A DNA stretch of 64,000 bases from Onchocerca volvulus (lineage: Eukaryota; Nematoda; Chromadorea; Rhabditida; Onchocercidae). This document shows, in pieces, positions 48,323-62,596 of the stretch. Each line of letters begins with the position of its first letter. Position 1 is the first letter of the stretch. Under the pieces are notes generated by a model, which worked only from the letters and a program-made list of their open reading frames with translations, made no database searches and was not told the origin of the DNA. The position numbers and the translations under genes were made by a program. The stretch lies in NCBI GenBank assembly GCA_000499405.2, contig HG738140.1:1114188-1178187 (forward strand), read 5' to 3'.

Positions 48323-49555
48323 ATGGCAAATAATGAAGATGACATTATGCCGTCAACTTCGATGTTATTATTTCCGGATTTGATGACACGAGATGAACTT
48401 ATCGCTATTTTGAAGTATAAATTCAAAAGGATGAATGTAAATACAAGCAAGATAAGCAAGCTAACAGATGATGAATTATTGGAACAATTTAAGAAATTTG
48501 TCATGCCAAAACCTCAACGAAAGGTTCTTTTCATTTTTGTAGTTAATTTCTTTTTTTTTTTCTTTTTTTTTGTTTTTTAAATTTTACAAGTTTTTATTTA
48601 AACATGATTTTAATTTTTTTACTTTTCATTATCATTTATCAAAAGAACGAATGAAATGTTCATTCCCAGAAATTATTAATAGTAAGCCGAGAACATTTGT
48701 TTGGTTTATCAACTGATACTAACATTTTGAAGTCTCAGTTATCGAGAATTTAAGCAGCGTCGTTAAAACATTTGAATTTTGAATTCTTTCTTCACGTACT
48801 TATTTTAAATGTAACGATGATAGTATTGTAAATTAATCAACAGAAAAGTCATGAAAAGTTTATTAATTTATGTGAGTTCATTGTTTATATGAAATTTTTT
48901 TCGTTTTTTAGAAAATTTTTTGACATTTATGCTTTTTTTTCGCCCATGTTTGTTTTAAAATTTGATCCTTTATATTTTCATCTTGCTAAAATAAATGTAT
49001 TTTCAGGAATATATTGCTTGTCATTCTTCTGATAATTCCAAAATCAAGAATTCGAATGATTTAGGTAAAGTATCACTGGATGAAATGGAGGTTTGATTTT
49101 TTTTCTTTTTTCTTTTTTTTCTTATCTTTTATAATCGGTCTGCTAAGGAATAAGCACATCGAATGCATTGATAAGTCTAATTATGGCATTTTAATCTTTA
49201 ATTATGTCAGCTGTATAATGAGTAACAGTTGTTTGAGATAAAATCACTTATTTTTTTAATTGAAGCTGATTTACATAAGCTTTCTGTTGTAGTTTTAAAA
49301 TTTGTAACTTTAACAATTAGTTATTTCTTCGTAGTTTTAAATTTAACTGTAATATGCTTTTCAAGTTGGAGCAAAACTTTCAATTTTCTTCATATTCATT
49401 CTTTGCCAATGTTTCAGAATTTGGGATCAATGCTTAATGGAATTAATCCAATCAATAGACGGCGAAATTATGAAAAACGGCACAATAATAATAACACAGA
49501 ATACCATTCTCCTAAGAAAAGTGCTCGAAAACATTCCCCCATACGATTTCCATAA
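48323..49555 (+). CDS. ashwin-like protein (candidate tRNA-ligase complex subunit)
   Basis: Three exons, 48323-48523, 49007-49090 and 49418-49555, give 140 residues. The N-terminal half has the pattern LLLFPDLMTRDELIAILK, then SKLTDDELLEQF, then VMPKPQR. This matches ashwin (human C2orf49: LLLHPELL, a Lys/Asp-Leu helix, AIPLPQR), a small subunit of the RTCB tRNA-splicing ligase complex in vertebrates. The C-terminal part is basic and Asn/Ser-rich with NRRRNYEKR and ends HSPIRFP, recalling the ashwin HVTWP end. It is shorter than human ashwin (232 residues). The match is remembered and not computed; a divergent relative with another role is possible. Confidence 0.7.
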
Positions 49556-51892
49556 TTTAGAAGGAATAAGAAAAATGCATATTTCGACTGTATAAAGTAG
49601 ATAAAGGGGAAGTTTGATTTGTTTTTTACTTTCTTTATTTAGATTTCTTTCAGGCCTGAAATTGAAATACTTTCATGTCATATTATATTTTGTTATTACG
49701 TTTTAAGTGAATTATTAAATCTCAAATTTCAGTTGATAGATTTCGTGATAGAACTACCACTTGAAGATGAATGACATTGTTGAAGATGTTAAGCCTCATT
49801 TCATATTCCCATAAGTTATTTTTTTTTTTCAAGAAAACGAGAAAGTTTTTCTTCCTTACGTGCTTTCTTTGTAGCGATTGATAAATAAGATTCTCATCGG
49901 AAGAGTTAAAAAAGTTTTAAAGGAATTTTTCAACTGCGTTTTTTTTTTTGAAGTTGGAAAGTTTTGTTTTTTAAATGGTTTTTTTTTTCAGTTATCTGTC
50001 ATTTTGATATGAATTGGAAATTTCTACACATCAAATTTTTCGATTCAATGTGTATGATTTCCGAATCTTTTTCTGAATTACAATTTTCTTCAATCCCATT
50101 AATTTTTACGCATAGTTTCATTCTTTCTTACTTCGCAATTTCCTTCTCGTTGAATTACTTAAACAAAGAGAACAGAAAATTGCTAAATATTAGATATTAC
50201 CATTATTAAAAAGTAAATAAAATGTATTAAATGATTAATCAATGATTGTATTATTATGAAAGTTGGAAATTTTTTGATTCTGATAAAAAGTGAGTTTTTT
50301 TTTTTTTTTTTTTTTTTTTTTCGTTTGACATTTATCATTCGTTTCAAAATTCTATCATTTCTAGAATTAGCCATAATAAACAATCAAGTGTCTTGTTGAT
50401 CAGGAGTGTCATATGACCCAAAAAGTTTTGTATACTTTTATGTACTATTTTATGATCTCTTTGCTGCATCACTTTGTCTTTTTTTAATGTTTTCAATTTT
50501 TTATATTGATTTTTCCTATCTTTGTAGTTATCTGCAATTCTTTTTATTGGATTTCTAATTCATCTAGGAACATTTTCTTTGAAATCATTTGTATTTTTGA
50601 GTAGTGAAGTTAATTTTTAATCTCTCAACAAAGGCAATCATTATTCTTTTGTTAGATAAGATTAAATAATAAGGAAAAAAGTCTTTTTAATTGCTAAGAG
50701 TTTTTTTCCTTAATTACTGAAAGTATTTTATCTATAATTACTATTATATTCTAATCTGCTTACATTTGCCGTGTATATTTATTTATTTTGTTATTTTTGG
50801 ATCCGCATATTTGAATTGTTTACACCTTTAATAAAACAAGCAAATTAAGAAAGATGCGTAATACGAAATGTCTAAACTAAATTCGGATATATATTCATGA
50901 TTTTTTATAATAATAAAATATAATTATCGTTAATTTACATTTTATAATAAGGTATAATTGTTATTAGTTTATAGGTATCACTAAAAAAGACTTTGAATCA
51001 ATCAGAATTGATCCCATCGTAATTATGACTGAATATATTAGATTTTTTAATATCTATGTTTGAATTTCAATAAATTGAAATAAAAAAATTCAATTTAAAG
51101 TTTATTTCTGAGAATCTTTTTTTCTATTTTTCACTTTCACAAATTTCGATTTGACTTGTCTTGGCTAAAGATAAATTAGTTTCTGCTTATCCGGAATGTA
51201 ATAATTGAATATTAGATCGAAATAACAATGATAATTTGCTTATGGAATTGAAATATCATAGTAATAATTGAATAAGATATAATCAGGGTGATAATAGATA
51301 AATAAGATAGATGACAAAGCAAAAAAAAAAAAAGCACATCCCGTAATTAATTATAGTGAATTTAATGAGTAGGCGAATTAATTAATTAACAATCAGGTGA
51401 TAATACAAATTGTATTAAGTAATGTGACAATTTCCTAAAATGCCTTTTGACATGAGAATGATATCATTTAAATATAAGCTTTTAGGCTGAATAATAGAAA
51501 AAAAAAAAAAAGCCCAGTATCTATAGTTTTAGGCAAACAAAAAAAGTTCAAATTATTACTAGAAAAAGTTTCTGAAATTGGACAATCATATTTTAATCAA
51601 TAAAAATTTCAATACAATTATTCGATTACTTTTTCTTTCCGATAAATAAATATATCATACAAATTAAGATAATCAAAGGTAATAAATGAAATAAATATAT
51701 GAGATTTTCGAGATGAATGTATAACAATTGGGAAATTTTGTTTTTATTCAATTGTTATTGTTTCAACAATTTATTGTATCAGTAATTTTATTGTATTAGC
51801 ATTTTTTTTTTTCTTTTTTTTTGCAATCCAAATTAATCACAATTTTTAAGCAATCGCCATCAATAAAATGTATATTAGCAATAGTAATCGAA
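49556..51892. other. convergent AT-rich spacer, no gene seen
   Basis: Contains long poly-T and poly-A runs (for example near 50296-50320) and the 3' ends of the ashwin-like gene and the receptor gene. The open frames here are Phe/Lys-rich shadows of these runs. Confidence 0.55.
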
Positions 51893-54800
51893 TTATACTG
51901 TACAATTTGTCGGTTCTTTCCTGAACCACATCTTCCAGAGTGCTCGCCTATACGGTCGAAGTAAGATTAAATTAATTAAAGCATTTGAAAGTGGATGAAT
52001 ACCAATAATTGCTTCACCAACAGTAAACCATATCATGTCAATATCGATTGAAAACATTAAAAATACATCTGAAATATTTCTTTCATCATTTGGAAATTTC
52101 CTGAATCATAAAATTTGTTTTTAAAAAAAAAAAAAAAAAAAATGTAAATATTTATAAAATATCTAATCTTCAGATATTGCAATTTGATGTTGTTATGCAA
52201 AAAATTTTTATGCAAAAAATATGTAATAAAAAAATCAATCATATATGATTGGTTAATTTGAATTTCTAATGATATTTAATTATGATATTGATCCATGAAA
52301 TATTTAATATTAATTTCGACTAATATTTTCAAAAATAATCCAATCTTTTTGGAATATTATTGATTTTTTTCTTCATTTTTCGAAAATATCTTATCTGAAG
52401 TCAAAATTATTTATAATATTTATAAAGAAATGATGTTTATGTATTGAAAAAAAAATCAGTAATTCGGTGATGAATTAAAAATGCTAATTAGCGACATCAT
52501 TATTCATCATTTGACATGTGATGTTTTTCATCTACAAGGATGAAATAATCAAAATGTACGTAAACACTCATACAAAATAGCATATTTTATTTTACTTCAT
52601 TAAAATATTTACTAATTAGCAAGAATATTTTGTTGATAATTAAAAAATTAATGATAAAAATAGTCTTACATGTGTAAAATCATATGATTTATTTTCAAAA
52701 AATTTATTTATTAATCTTTTTTTTTTTTTTGATTATTTTATTAATTAATTTTTTTCATTTATCATTTCATTATCATTTATCATTCATTTAGCATTTCACT
52801 ATCATTTATCACTCACTTATCAATCTTATATTGGCAATAATTTTAGAAAAACTTGGCTCTGGCAAAAAAAAAGTTTGAAATGAAACAAACTTGCAATATA
52901 ATATGGTGTGGCCAAGACAAGTGGCATAAATGCTTGCAAAATATACGTATAAACAATTGCTTTTTGTTGTTGCAAATGTCTTGGATTCGAACTTCGACCA
53001 CTTTGCTTCATTGCCGCTTTGGATTGTCGTCGAACGATTGATGACAGCACCAATAGATTGCAAATGAATGAGAAGATGAAAAATGATGGCGACAAGACGA
53101 AAAATACAAACTGAAATCATTAATTAATTAATTAATTAATTAATTTTAACAAATAATTTGAAAAAGAACAAAAAAAATATCATTTATTATAGTTCCAACA
53201 ACAATAATTTATATATTATGCTTAATTTAGTGGTAATTATTAAAAATAGATAAATATGTTCGAATAATTACAATACATTATTGATTATTTCGATATTTTT
53301 TTAAATATATAGACTGTTAATTATAAAAACTGCTGATTTTATACTATCTTTCATAATTATTTGGAAATATAATATTTCATTTAAAAAAAATTTATAAGTT
53401 TATGCATTAAGAAATAAAAATTTAATATTACAATTAATTAAATTCGAATATATAAGGATGTGTGAATTTTATACGAATTATTATAAAAATAATAATTAAG
53501 TATTTCAATCGTACGAAATAATTAATAATTTATGGGTATAGTGAAAATTACAGTAGTTAACTACTTATTCACCTTGCTAATCTAAAAATTACTAATTAAC
53601 TAATTAGCTTAGCCATGTTAAAGTAGAATAATTATTTCATTTGTTGTAAATGCGAATTATTAGAAATTCATAATTATACTATTTTGTTCAATATTATAAT
53701 ACTAAAAATAGAAAATATCTTGCAAAGCAAAAATGAAATTTTTTTTAACAATTATTTAAAAAATTTTTTGAAAAATAATTTTGAAATTTATAAGAGATAT
53801 TAAAAATATGAAAAGTTTAAAAATGAAATGTAATTTGATATTTCCAACTTGTCAATATTTTAATTCTGAAGATTTTTAGTAAGACTTTAGCTTTCTCATT
53901 TTACTTTTCTTAACTAAACTTCGATTAAACTTTTCTTTTTTGAAATTTTACTGAAAATATCTTGAATTTTGAACTTTTAGCAGTAAAAATGCTGTAAATT
54001 CGAAATATAATTCGCAATTTATTTTTATCCATCAAAATTTGATAAATTTTGAGCCACAAAAATTTTTGGCTATTGTTTAGAAAATGCTACATAGATGCTA
54101 GTAAAATGAGAAAGAAAAAATTGTTGAAAATTTTGATTTTGCTTAATTAATAATTAGAATTTCACTAAAAACCATAAGGCTTTCTTCCTAAGTACTTGTT
54201 ATTACTTGTAAAAAAAAAAAAGTGAAAAAAAATATGAAAATCTTTTCATATTTAATGCTATAGATCCGGATAATTTTAAAATGATATTAAATTGAGAAAT
54301 TATCAAAAAAAAAACAAGTAATGTCTGATAAGGAATTGATTTGATAAGAAATTATCGTACACAAGAAATCATTATTTTATATTTTGATAATATGAAAAGA
54401 TTTTCAAATAATGTGTTAATCTAAATTAAAATTAATTACAAACAATTCGCTAATAAAATTTCAAATTTCACATTTAATTGTCTAAAATTTGGAGAATTAC
54501 AACCTTCGTGATTAGCAACATTTGATTATGATATTATTTATTTAACAAATAAAATGTCGAATTTTTAATTCCTTAATTTCTTTTTTCAAATTTTATTGTT
54601 TTCAAATTTTTGCTCTATTCAAATATATGTGGAATGTTTCCAATCATTTACCAAATTTTCATCAAGTTTTTATAAAAATAATGAAAAATCTTCAGAAATA
54701 ATTCTTTACTTCCTATCAATCTTTATCAATTATTAATTCTCTTTGTCTTTTCCGCCATTCTTTCCTTCTTATAATTCGAGAATGTATGAAGAATAGTTAA

Positions 54801-55509
54801 TTAGTAGTTAGTGTAATTAATAAGAATAATTAACTATGTGTAAATCATTTCTGACAAATTCATTTCTCATATTTTCATTAATAATTTTTTTAATTTAATT
54901 TTTTAATTATTTCTTCTTTTTTTTTTAAATAATTTCTTGATTATTTCAAAGATAAGGAAATTAACTTACAACATTAGTATACGGTGACATTCGGATATAT
55001 GCAAAAATGAAATCATAGAGGACAACATTCTGAAGACAAAGGTCATAGATGGCAACCAACATTGGAATCGCAAAACATGTCAGAATTAAAATTGTTAAAG
55101 TTTGAATGCTTAAATCACAATTATGGCATACTAATAACCATTGATCAATGGCCAAAACTGGAAACAGGAAGTAAATCACGTACGTGGTATTGTAAACAAC
55201 CGTACGTAAGAAGCTACAAGTAAACAAACTTAGCTTAATATCACCAAAAAGCATAATTAAATAGACAGAATTTAATAGCAAATAACCAAAAAGACCATAT
55301 AAATTGGCAATTGTCATGCCTAAAGTTGGATATTTGACACGTGCCGATATCAGGCCACGTTTTAGGCCCATATAGGCCAAGAGAATATTTGGTGGTACAG
55401 CCAAGCAATATAGGGTAATATAAATGATCGAATTTGGCAAATATGATTCCAATGCAGGCACTTGATCATTAAGATCTGATGCATTCTCGACTTCTTTATA
55501 AAATGACAT
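51893..55509 (-). CDS. seven-transmembrane receptor of nematode chemoreceptor type
   Basis: Exons 54970-55509, about 52853-53110 and 51893-52100 give about 334 residues. Exon 1 (180 codons) holds five hydrophobic segments after a short N-terminus (MSFYKEVENASDL). Exon 2 completes the fifth segment, has a basic loop (RRQSKAAMKQSGRSSNPRHL) and the sixth segment (ILQAFMPLVLATPYYIASLF). Exon 3 has the seventh segment and the tail motif HPLSNALINLILLRPYRRAL, typical of Str/Srh-type serpentine receptors. It should sit in the plasma membrane of sensory cells and couple to G proteins. Exons 2 and 3 differ in phase by one base; a run of nine Ts near 52863-52871 (minus strand) is the likely cause, since eight would restore the frame. 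It is therefore either a sequencing slip, a missed small exon, or a pseudogene. A TTTTCAG acceptor one base before the ATG suits trans-splicing. Confidence 0.8.
53117..53145. repeat. TTAA tetranucleotide microsatellite
   Basis: About six tandem copies of ATTA/TTAA adjoin the exon 2 acceptor of the receptor gene, within its intron. Confidence 0.9.
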
Positions 55510-56577
55510 CCTGAAAATTTTTCAAACTTAACAAAATTTAGATAAAGATTTAGATTCCAGCACTTCGAAGAAATCTTTTCAATACAAATACAAAAGATTG
55601 AACTTTTCTTTGACATAAACATTTATCTCAGTTGATAACAAAGAAATATGATAGTAAAATTTTAGAAGAATCATTAATGATGTATTAATTATTCAGGTTT
55701 ATTTATAAACTTTTTAAACTTTTCGCAACCATGCAAGAAGGTTTAGAAAGTAATTAGCGAATTAATTAAAAATCAAAAATTTGTATGAAAATAATTTGAA
55801 TTAATTTCAATCTCAATTAATTGGGCATACAAAGTTCATAATACATGCAGTGATGAAATCATGTTAAAAATCCGATTATCAGCATAATCTAATCAAAACT
55901 ATTGAATCGAAATTACAATAAAATTATTCTTTTATTTAATTTAACGAGGAATTATTTTCTTAAAAAGATTCAAACAACCATAATTGTTGGAAATTATAAT
56001 TCATAAATCAGTTTTATTGCTAAAATCACTGTGATTAATTAATATAAAAGCTTTTTTAAATTATTTCATAATGCAAAAAATGTAAATTTGCAGAAAATTA
56101 TGCATGAAAGATATAATTATTGAAATCAACTTTTAGAATAACGAAATTCATTTCTGCTTCTGATTAATTATTCAACTTTCTTCAGTTAATTAGCAAGATT
56201 TGTATTCGTAATTAATAACTATCTAATTCTATCATTTCTATAATTGCATAGAAACTATCGAGATGAATTATGCATAAAATACGAACAGTAGTAAATTTAA
56301 TTACATTAAAATAAAGACGACAATGAATCAGAAAAATTAACTGTTGCCTTAATTAACGTACTGTAATTTCACGATTACTGTAGATATAACTACTGTAATG
56401 TACTTAACTCAATAAACTACTGTAGTTGCTACTATATCATTATCACATCTACTAAGCGTAATTGATGTCACGAAATTTAGCACTAGAAAAATCAAAATAT
56501 TTGCATGACTGAAAGATAAAATCATAAACGATAATATCAGAGTAATAACTACTAGTAGTTGATACTTTATTTTATGC

Positions 56578-56733
56578 GAAGATTCTATGATTCTACGAAT
56601 AATAAGAAGATTCCATGATTCTACAAATAATAAGAAGATTCTATGATTCTACAAATAATGAAAAGATTCTAGGATTCTACAAAAAATACGAAGATTCTAG
56701 GATTCTACAAATAATGAGAAGAATCTATGATTT
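56578..56733. repeat. 28-bp tandem satellite, about 5.5 copies
   Basis: Units of 28 bases are of the form GAAGATTCTATGATTCTACA followed by AATAATAA, with one to four changes each. The unit length is not a multiple of three, so the 107-codon frame over it (56615-56938) is unlikely to be a gene. Confidence 0.9.
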
Positions 56734-56917
56734 CTCAATGGAAAAATTCGTTAATTTCGAAAAGATTCTACAGGATGAAAATATATGTCAATTGCCAATA
56801 TCCACAATTAGTTTCTTCGTGAAAGTTTTTAACAAAATAAGATTGCTTAAAGTTCCCTCAGCCATACAATTACTTCATTTCTTCAGTGCCGAATTTGATT
56901 CAATTGATATATACGCA

Positions 56918-56952
56918 TTCCGTGATGACGTGACGTGACGTAACTGACGTGA
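56918..56952. promoter_or_regulatory. array of TGACGT motifs
   Basis: TGACGTGACGTGACGTAAC followed by TGACGTG gives four TGACG(T) half-sites within about 30 bases, including one TGACGTAA. This matches CREB/ATF-type binding sites. It lies about 1.4 kb upstream of the receptor gene start. Function is inference. Confidence 0.4.
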
Positions 56953-57856
56953 ATGAAAATATGCGCTACCTGGATAATATATAATTATTATTACTGAAGT
57001 CCAAAGTAATTATCCATCATGTGACAGTGGCATATTTGTGATATCAAGTATATTTATGCTTCGAGCTTAGAGCTTTGCATCATTTCTGATCCATAAAATC
57101 CATCATGTCAAAGCATAGGACAGCTATTTCTTGATTTTATACTTAATTATTGACAAAAAAAAAAACAAAAATTTTTTGTAAAAATTCCAACAATTATTTT
57201 TGATTGAAATTTTATAAAAATTCAAAAAATTTGAGACTGTAAAAATGAAATATTGCAATACTAAATGCAAATTAAGCATTTTTAAGGAAATATTGCATTA
57301 TCATACAAACTATGCAAGCATTTCTTAAATCAAATATTTTCAAATTCAACTAAACTTCTCCTTTCCTTCACAAAAAAAAAAAAAAAAAAAATTCCATAAA
57401 ACTCTACAAAATTTCATTTTACTTTATTATTTTCCGTCTAGCCTTAATTATTCGCTCACATTAACTATTCAGCATAAATTTTAATGACAAATACTTTTTT
57501 TATTCTTTAAGAAAACAAAAAAAAAAAGACAAATGAAAATTCAACAACTAAAATCTATTATTTAATGTAATAGAAGAAAATGAAAAAGGCTTTTTAAATT
57601 TTCACATTTTTTTTTTGCATTATTTTGTAATTAAGAATTTTTTTTTTTTTTGAAACTTAGTTATCGTTTGCTTATTTTTTTTCAGACAAAGAATAACATT
57701 TAAATTGAGTACATGCCATTTTTAACATTTCGTGTTTTTCTTTAATTATTCGAAACTTTTTCTTCTCATAAAATAAAATAAAACAAATAATTTTTATGTC
57801 TAACAAATTGTCGATTTGTTAGAGTAATAACAAATGAATGTTATCAAATAAGATAG

Positions 57857-57857
<1 letters not shown>

Positions 57858-57895
<38 letters not shown>

Positions 57896-57903
57896 TAATA
57901 ATT
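57858..57903. repeat. AAT trinucleotide microsatellite
   Basis: About a dozen AAT units in a row with one GAT interruption near the end. Confidence 0.95.
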
Positions 57904-60900
57904 TGATCAAATTTCCAATTTATGCATAACTCAAAAACATATCATTTTCAGGGAAAAAAAAAAAAGAGAGAAAAAAAGTGTAGGTTAGTGCCGTCGAGAG
58001 AATTTAATTATTATTGGGCCTAATAAATCTTGCAAATTAGTAAAAATGGTTGCAATAACGCCAAGCAAGTAGATATGTATTTATTTAATGAGCCTGAAAA
58101 GCGAAAACAACAAAATATTTCAGAATTTTTCCAATTCTAAAATTCTTTCAAACAGAAAGTAATCTAAAATTTTCTAAAATTGTTAATCTAATACTTTCGT
58201 TAATATGTTTCGACATGCCAAAATAGGCTTATAAAATTGTTATTTGAATAAATCTTCGCTCAGGGCCAAGTAACTAAATTGGCTTCATTTCAAAAATTAT
58301 TTATTTTATGGAAAGAAAAAGAGGAAAAAAGTTTCTTTAAAAATATGAAAGAATTCCTTTCCGGAAAATTTTAAATTCTATTTTAATGAAATTTCATTTT
58401 AGAACGATTAAAATATGTGACTGGAAAAAAAAAAGTTCCGTTGTGAAATTTCAAGCAAAAATTATTTTTTGATAAATTTTTTCTTTAAACTGAAGAAAAA
58501 AATTTGAATTAAAAAAATTTTTTTTCAAATATTTTGATACTTTATTAATAAATAACAATGATCATTGAAATCATAAACAATTTTTCAAATTATAAACAAG
58601 AAATGAAATGATAAACTCAATCCGAATTATTGGGTTGGTGATAATAGAAAAATCAGTACAGAAAAAAAAGTTATAAAAATTTGAAATTCATACAAGTTGA
58701 AGTAGATTAAATAAGTTTCCTTTAGTTATTTGAATTTTATTAAAATTTGGCTTCAGAATTTTACGCCTGAAAATATCTTTTTCGATAATTATTGTTAAAA
58801 TTATTATTTTGAGCTAATTAGGGCCTAATCAATATAATTACTACTTTAAATCACCAATTAATTCCTAAAATTTTTCCTTCTTCATAAACAAAAAATTCAA
58901 GTATGATGTTATTTTAACAACATTCCATCATATATTAAAAAAAAAAAATCTAATCAAATCTATAGTTCAAAATTTCTCGTGGAACAATGGAAATATATAT
59001 ATATATATGTATCAAAAAATTTTTTCTTAATTAATTTTTGTAAAAATTGAAAGTTAAATTTCAAAAAAAAAAAAAAAAAATTTGAATAAATGAAAGTAAA
59101 TTTATCGAATCTATTTCAACTTACAGATTTGTTTTTGCTTTCGTCTGCAATTTAATTGCATAACATTTTTAGCTTTCCCATGATATATCATGCCTAAATT
59201 TATTCGAATTAATCAATGCGAGAAAAGCAACTTGATGAGTGCATTGGAAAAATCAACAATGAATAAACAAAAGGAATGAGAATTTGCGAATTATGATCAT
59301 TGATGGCTTAAAACTTGTTTAAACACCTGTCCATAGTTTATATTTATGTTTTGTTTGCTCAATTTCGTAATTTATTGTTATAAAAAAAAAAAAAAAGAAA
59401 ATGAAAAAAAACAAAAAATTCGTTGAAATATTTTAATAATATAAATGAAAATGTTAGCAAAATTGCTTCATTTACAATTATTGCTAAAGTCGACTAAGCA
59501 ACATAAAAAAAAAAAAGGAAAAAAATTATTTCAATAGCTATTTCATAATTAAATTCAAAAATTGATCAAAAATTTTTGAATTTCAAAGTTTTTTTTTTTA
59601 ATATAATAATATATTTCATTATTTTGCTTTACAATGCTTATAGTCAACTAATTTTAAAAGTAAATTCTAAAAATGCTATCAAAGATATACTTTATTTATT
59701 ACATATTTTTTGCATTGTTATTACAATTGCAAAAAAAAAAAAAAAAAATAGAAAATAAATTTCCATCAAAAAATGAAAAATCTTTTAAATTAAAACTTAA
59801 CCATATTAATGAATAAAATTAATGAATTTCTGATTTTTGTTAACAATAAATGATAAAAATCAAATCAAACTTATCATTTCCCATAAAAAGATAATGCAAT
59901 ATTTCTGCTACAACTAGCATCAACAAATGAAATCAAAAGAGCAATTTGCTCATTAAGTTAATTAAGTGGATAAAAAAAAAAACAAGTATCTTGCAAAAAT
60001 ATTTCAGTCTCTTCTCAAACTAACTTTTTTCATCGTTAATTATTATCTCAACTAATAAGGGATTAAATCTCAATTGAAAGTATATGTGAAGGCAGGATGC
60101 ATATTAATTCAAAATATCAAAATTAAATTTGATTCCAATGCATGAATAAATTCTGTAATTCTTTTCTTTGCAAAAATTTCGATAATTATATGAGAGAAAA
60201 TTAATTTCAATTAATTGCTTTTTGAAATTTATTATGCAAAATAGATTAAATCAAACTCATAAATATGTAAACAGATCAAATTATTCCAGAAAATGCATGC
60301 AAAAAAAAAATGAATATTTTATTTATCAATCAAGCAAAAGTAAAATTTTGTTGTTAAGAAAATTTCCAAAGCTATAAAAATTAATCGTAAAAGTGGTAGC
60401 GATAAAATTTAAATTAATATTTAAATTTTCAATATAATTCCATCGTTACGTATAAATCAATTCATCAAAAAAAAAAGAAAAAAGTTACTAAAAATTTTTT
60501 TCTAATTTAAACTTCACCTAAAATTAACATGGCTCAATTAGAAATATAATATCATATCTTTATCAACATTTCTTAATTCTGATATTCGCTCAAATAATAT
60601 GCAATATGCAATGAATTGAATTTTTTATGGAAATTAAAAAAATTGAATCAAATTCAAATTTAATCAATATTTCTTTTGCATTTCATTTTACGTCATCTGA
60701 AATACATTAGCATTGACAACTGCCATTCCTTTAATATAGATATACTTAAAATTTTAATCGATTTTGAGAATTTTTTATTGACTCTAGAGTGATGTCATCA
60801 TTTTAATTAAACTTGATATACCAAATTGTTCAAAATTAAATTCTTAAAAATTTTGCAATTTCTTTTACAAAGAATTTTTTCATTTTTATTTTCTTTATAT

Positions 60901-61798
60901 ATTATATTCAAATAATATAATATTATCAAAATAATCGAAATAATTACTATATCACCTATTGTTTACTACTTTTTTTTACATGATAAAATTGCTTGTTGTA
61001 CCATAACTTTAACCTTTATTAATATTTTCTTTTTCGTTAATTCTTGCTTTATTTTATTTTTTTTTTTTGAAAAATATCATTTTGTATTTCATTAATTTAC
61101 TATTTTGCATTCCTTTTATTCATCATTATATTGTCTTAACTTTCTGATAAAAACATTTTTTCCGGGAATTTCCCTCAAAATATCATAATGTCGTAACTTT
61201 TTTCCAGAATTTTTCCTTAAACAGGAATGATTTTAGCAAATATGCAAAATTGTACATTAGATAAATATGGAAAAAATTGCACAAAATTAGTAAAAAGACA
61301 AAAAAAAAATCATATTTCCGCAAGTTGTTATTAAAATTTATAAATAAATGAAAAAAAATAAAGAAAAGTTAATTATACGGTTTGTGATAAAACAGGAAAA
61401 AGAATAAGCCTTCTCTTCCTTTTCTTCCATAAAATTCTTCTCATTTCTAAAATTTTATTGCTTTTCGGATTTTTCAAAAATGCCAAAAAAAAAAAAAAAG
61501 GAGAAAAAAAGGAATGCTGTAAATTGAAGCATTTTGTGGGAAAAGTGTTATCTATCCTTTTTTATTGCAAAAAAAAAATTATTTATTCAACAGAAGATTT
61601 ATATTTCAACAAAATGTTATTTAATTTCATCATTCAGGACGAAAAAAAAAAATCACGTTATCATTTATCAATTTTAAAATGAATTCAAATTAATCAATAA
61701 AAAATTAGTAATTAGAGATGAATTTTTATTTTAGATTGTTTCAGGAAAACAAATTTTTTGAATGAAACTTTTCTTTCTTTTGCTTCATTTTTGAAAAA

Positions 61799-61820
61799 CT
61801 TTCTTTCTTTCTTTCTTTGT
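61799..61820. repeat. CTTT microsatellite
   Basis: Five tandem CTTT units. A GT dinucleotide run of seven units follows about 100 bases downstream near 61921-61934. Confidence 0.85.
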
Positions 61821-62594
61821 TTTTTCTTTTTAATCAATTAATTTAAATAAATATATCACAGGGAAGCTTGTCTTTTGTTTTTATCAATTTTCTCTTACAA
61901 ATAAAAATAAATTTGGATGAGTGTGTGTGTGTGTAATGCGTACATAGAAAGACTGATATTATTGATATTAAGACGAAAAAAAAAAAAAAGAAAAAAAGAG
62001 GCAGTAAATATTGTTAAAAAATAAATAACATAAATGATTAATCTATTTATCGATTATAACTTCCTGCTTTTTTTCCTTTTTTTTTTTTTGTTTTCTATGA
62101 TATTTATATTTAACTCTCGCCAATTAAATAGAAAGAAAACATTTGCTATATTAAAAAAAAAAAAAAAAAAAATTTATAGGCGAATTTTGGCCCAAATTCG
62201 CTAGTATTATTACAAAATGATTTAATCGATGATAAAATTCTTGCAAATGAAATTAATGAAATTAAGTAATTTTTGCAGCATAAATTGCTAGAAATATTAG
62301 AAAACAAAATTAAGCCCACCAAAAGTAGAAAACAAAATTAAGGCAACTATAATAGAATTTGTCGATTTGGGGATGAAAACAATGCGAAGATTGCGTTGAA
62401 GAAAGTTGGAAACTAATGCTTGATTGAGTTGAAAATAATTTTTTAACTCATTTCCTCTAAATATTGGGGAAAAAAAAAAAAAAAAAAAAAGAAAGAAACA
62501 ATTTCTCCTGAAAAGATTATGCATTTCGAGAGAAATTGGAAAAAAATCGACTGCGAAAAGACACACTTATTTTGTTTACTTTCTCGACATATAA

Positions 62595-62596
<2 letters not shown>

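Noticed and set aside
52452..53120. Overlapping minus-strand open frames at 52809-53120 and 52826-53095
   Set aside because: Only the frame that continues the receptor protein (SIVRRQSK...) was kept; the other is a shadow of the same exon.
56615..56938. 107-codon open frame on the plus strand
   Set aside because: Its first third is translated 28-bp satellite, and the rest shows no family feature or splice context.
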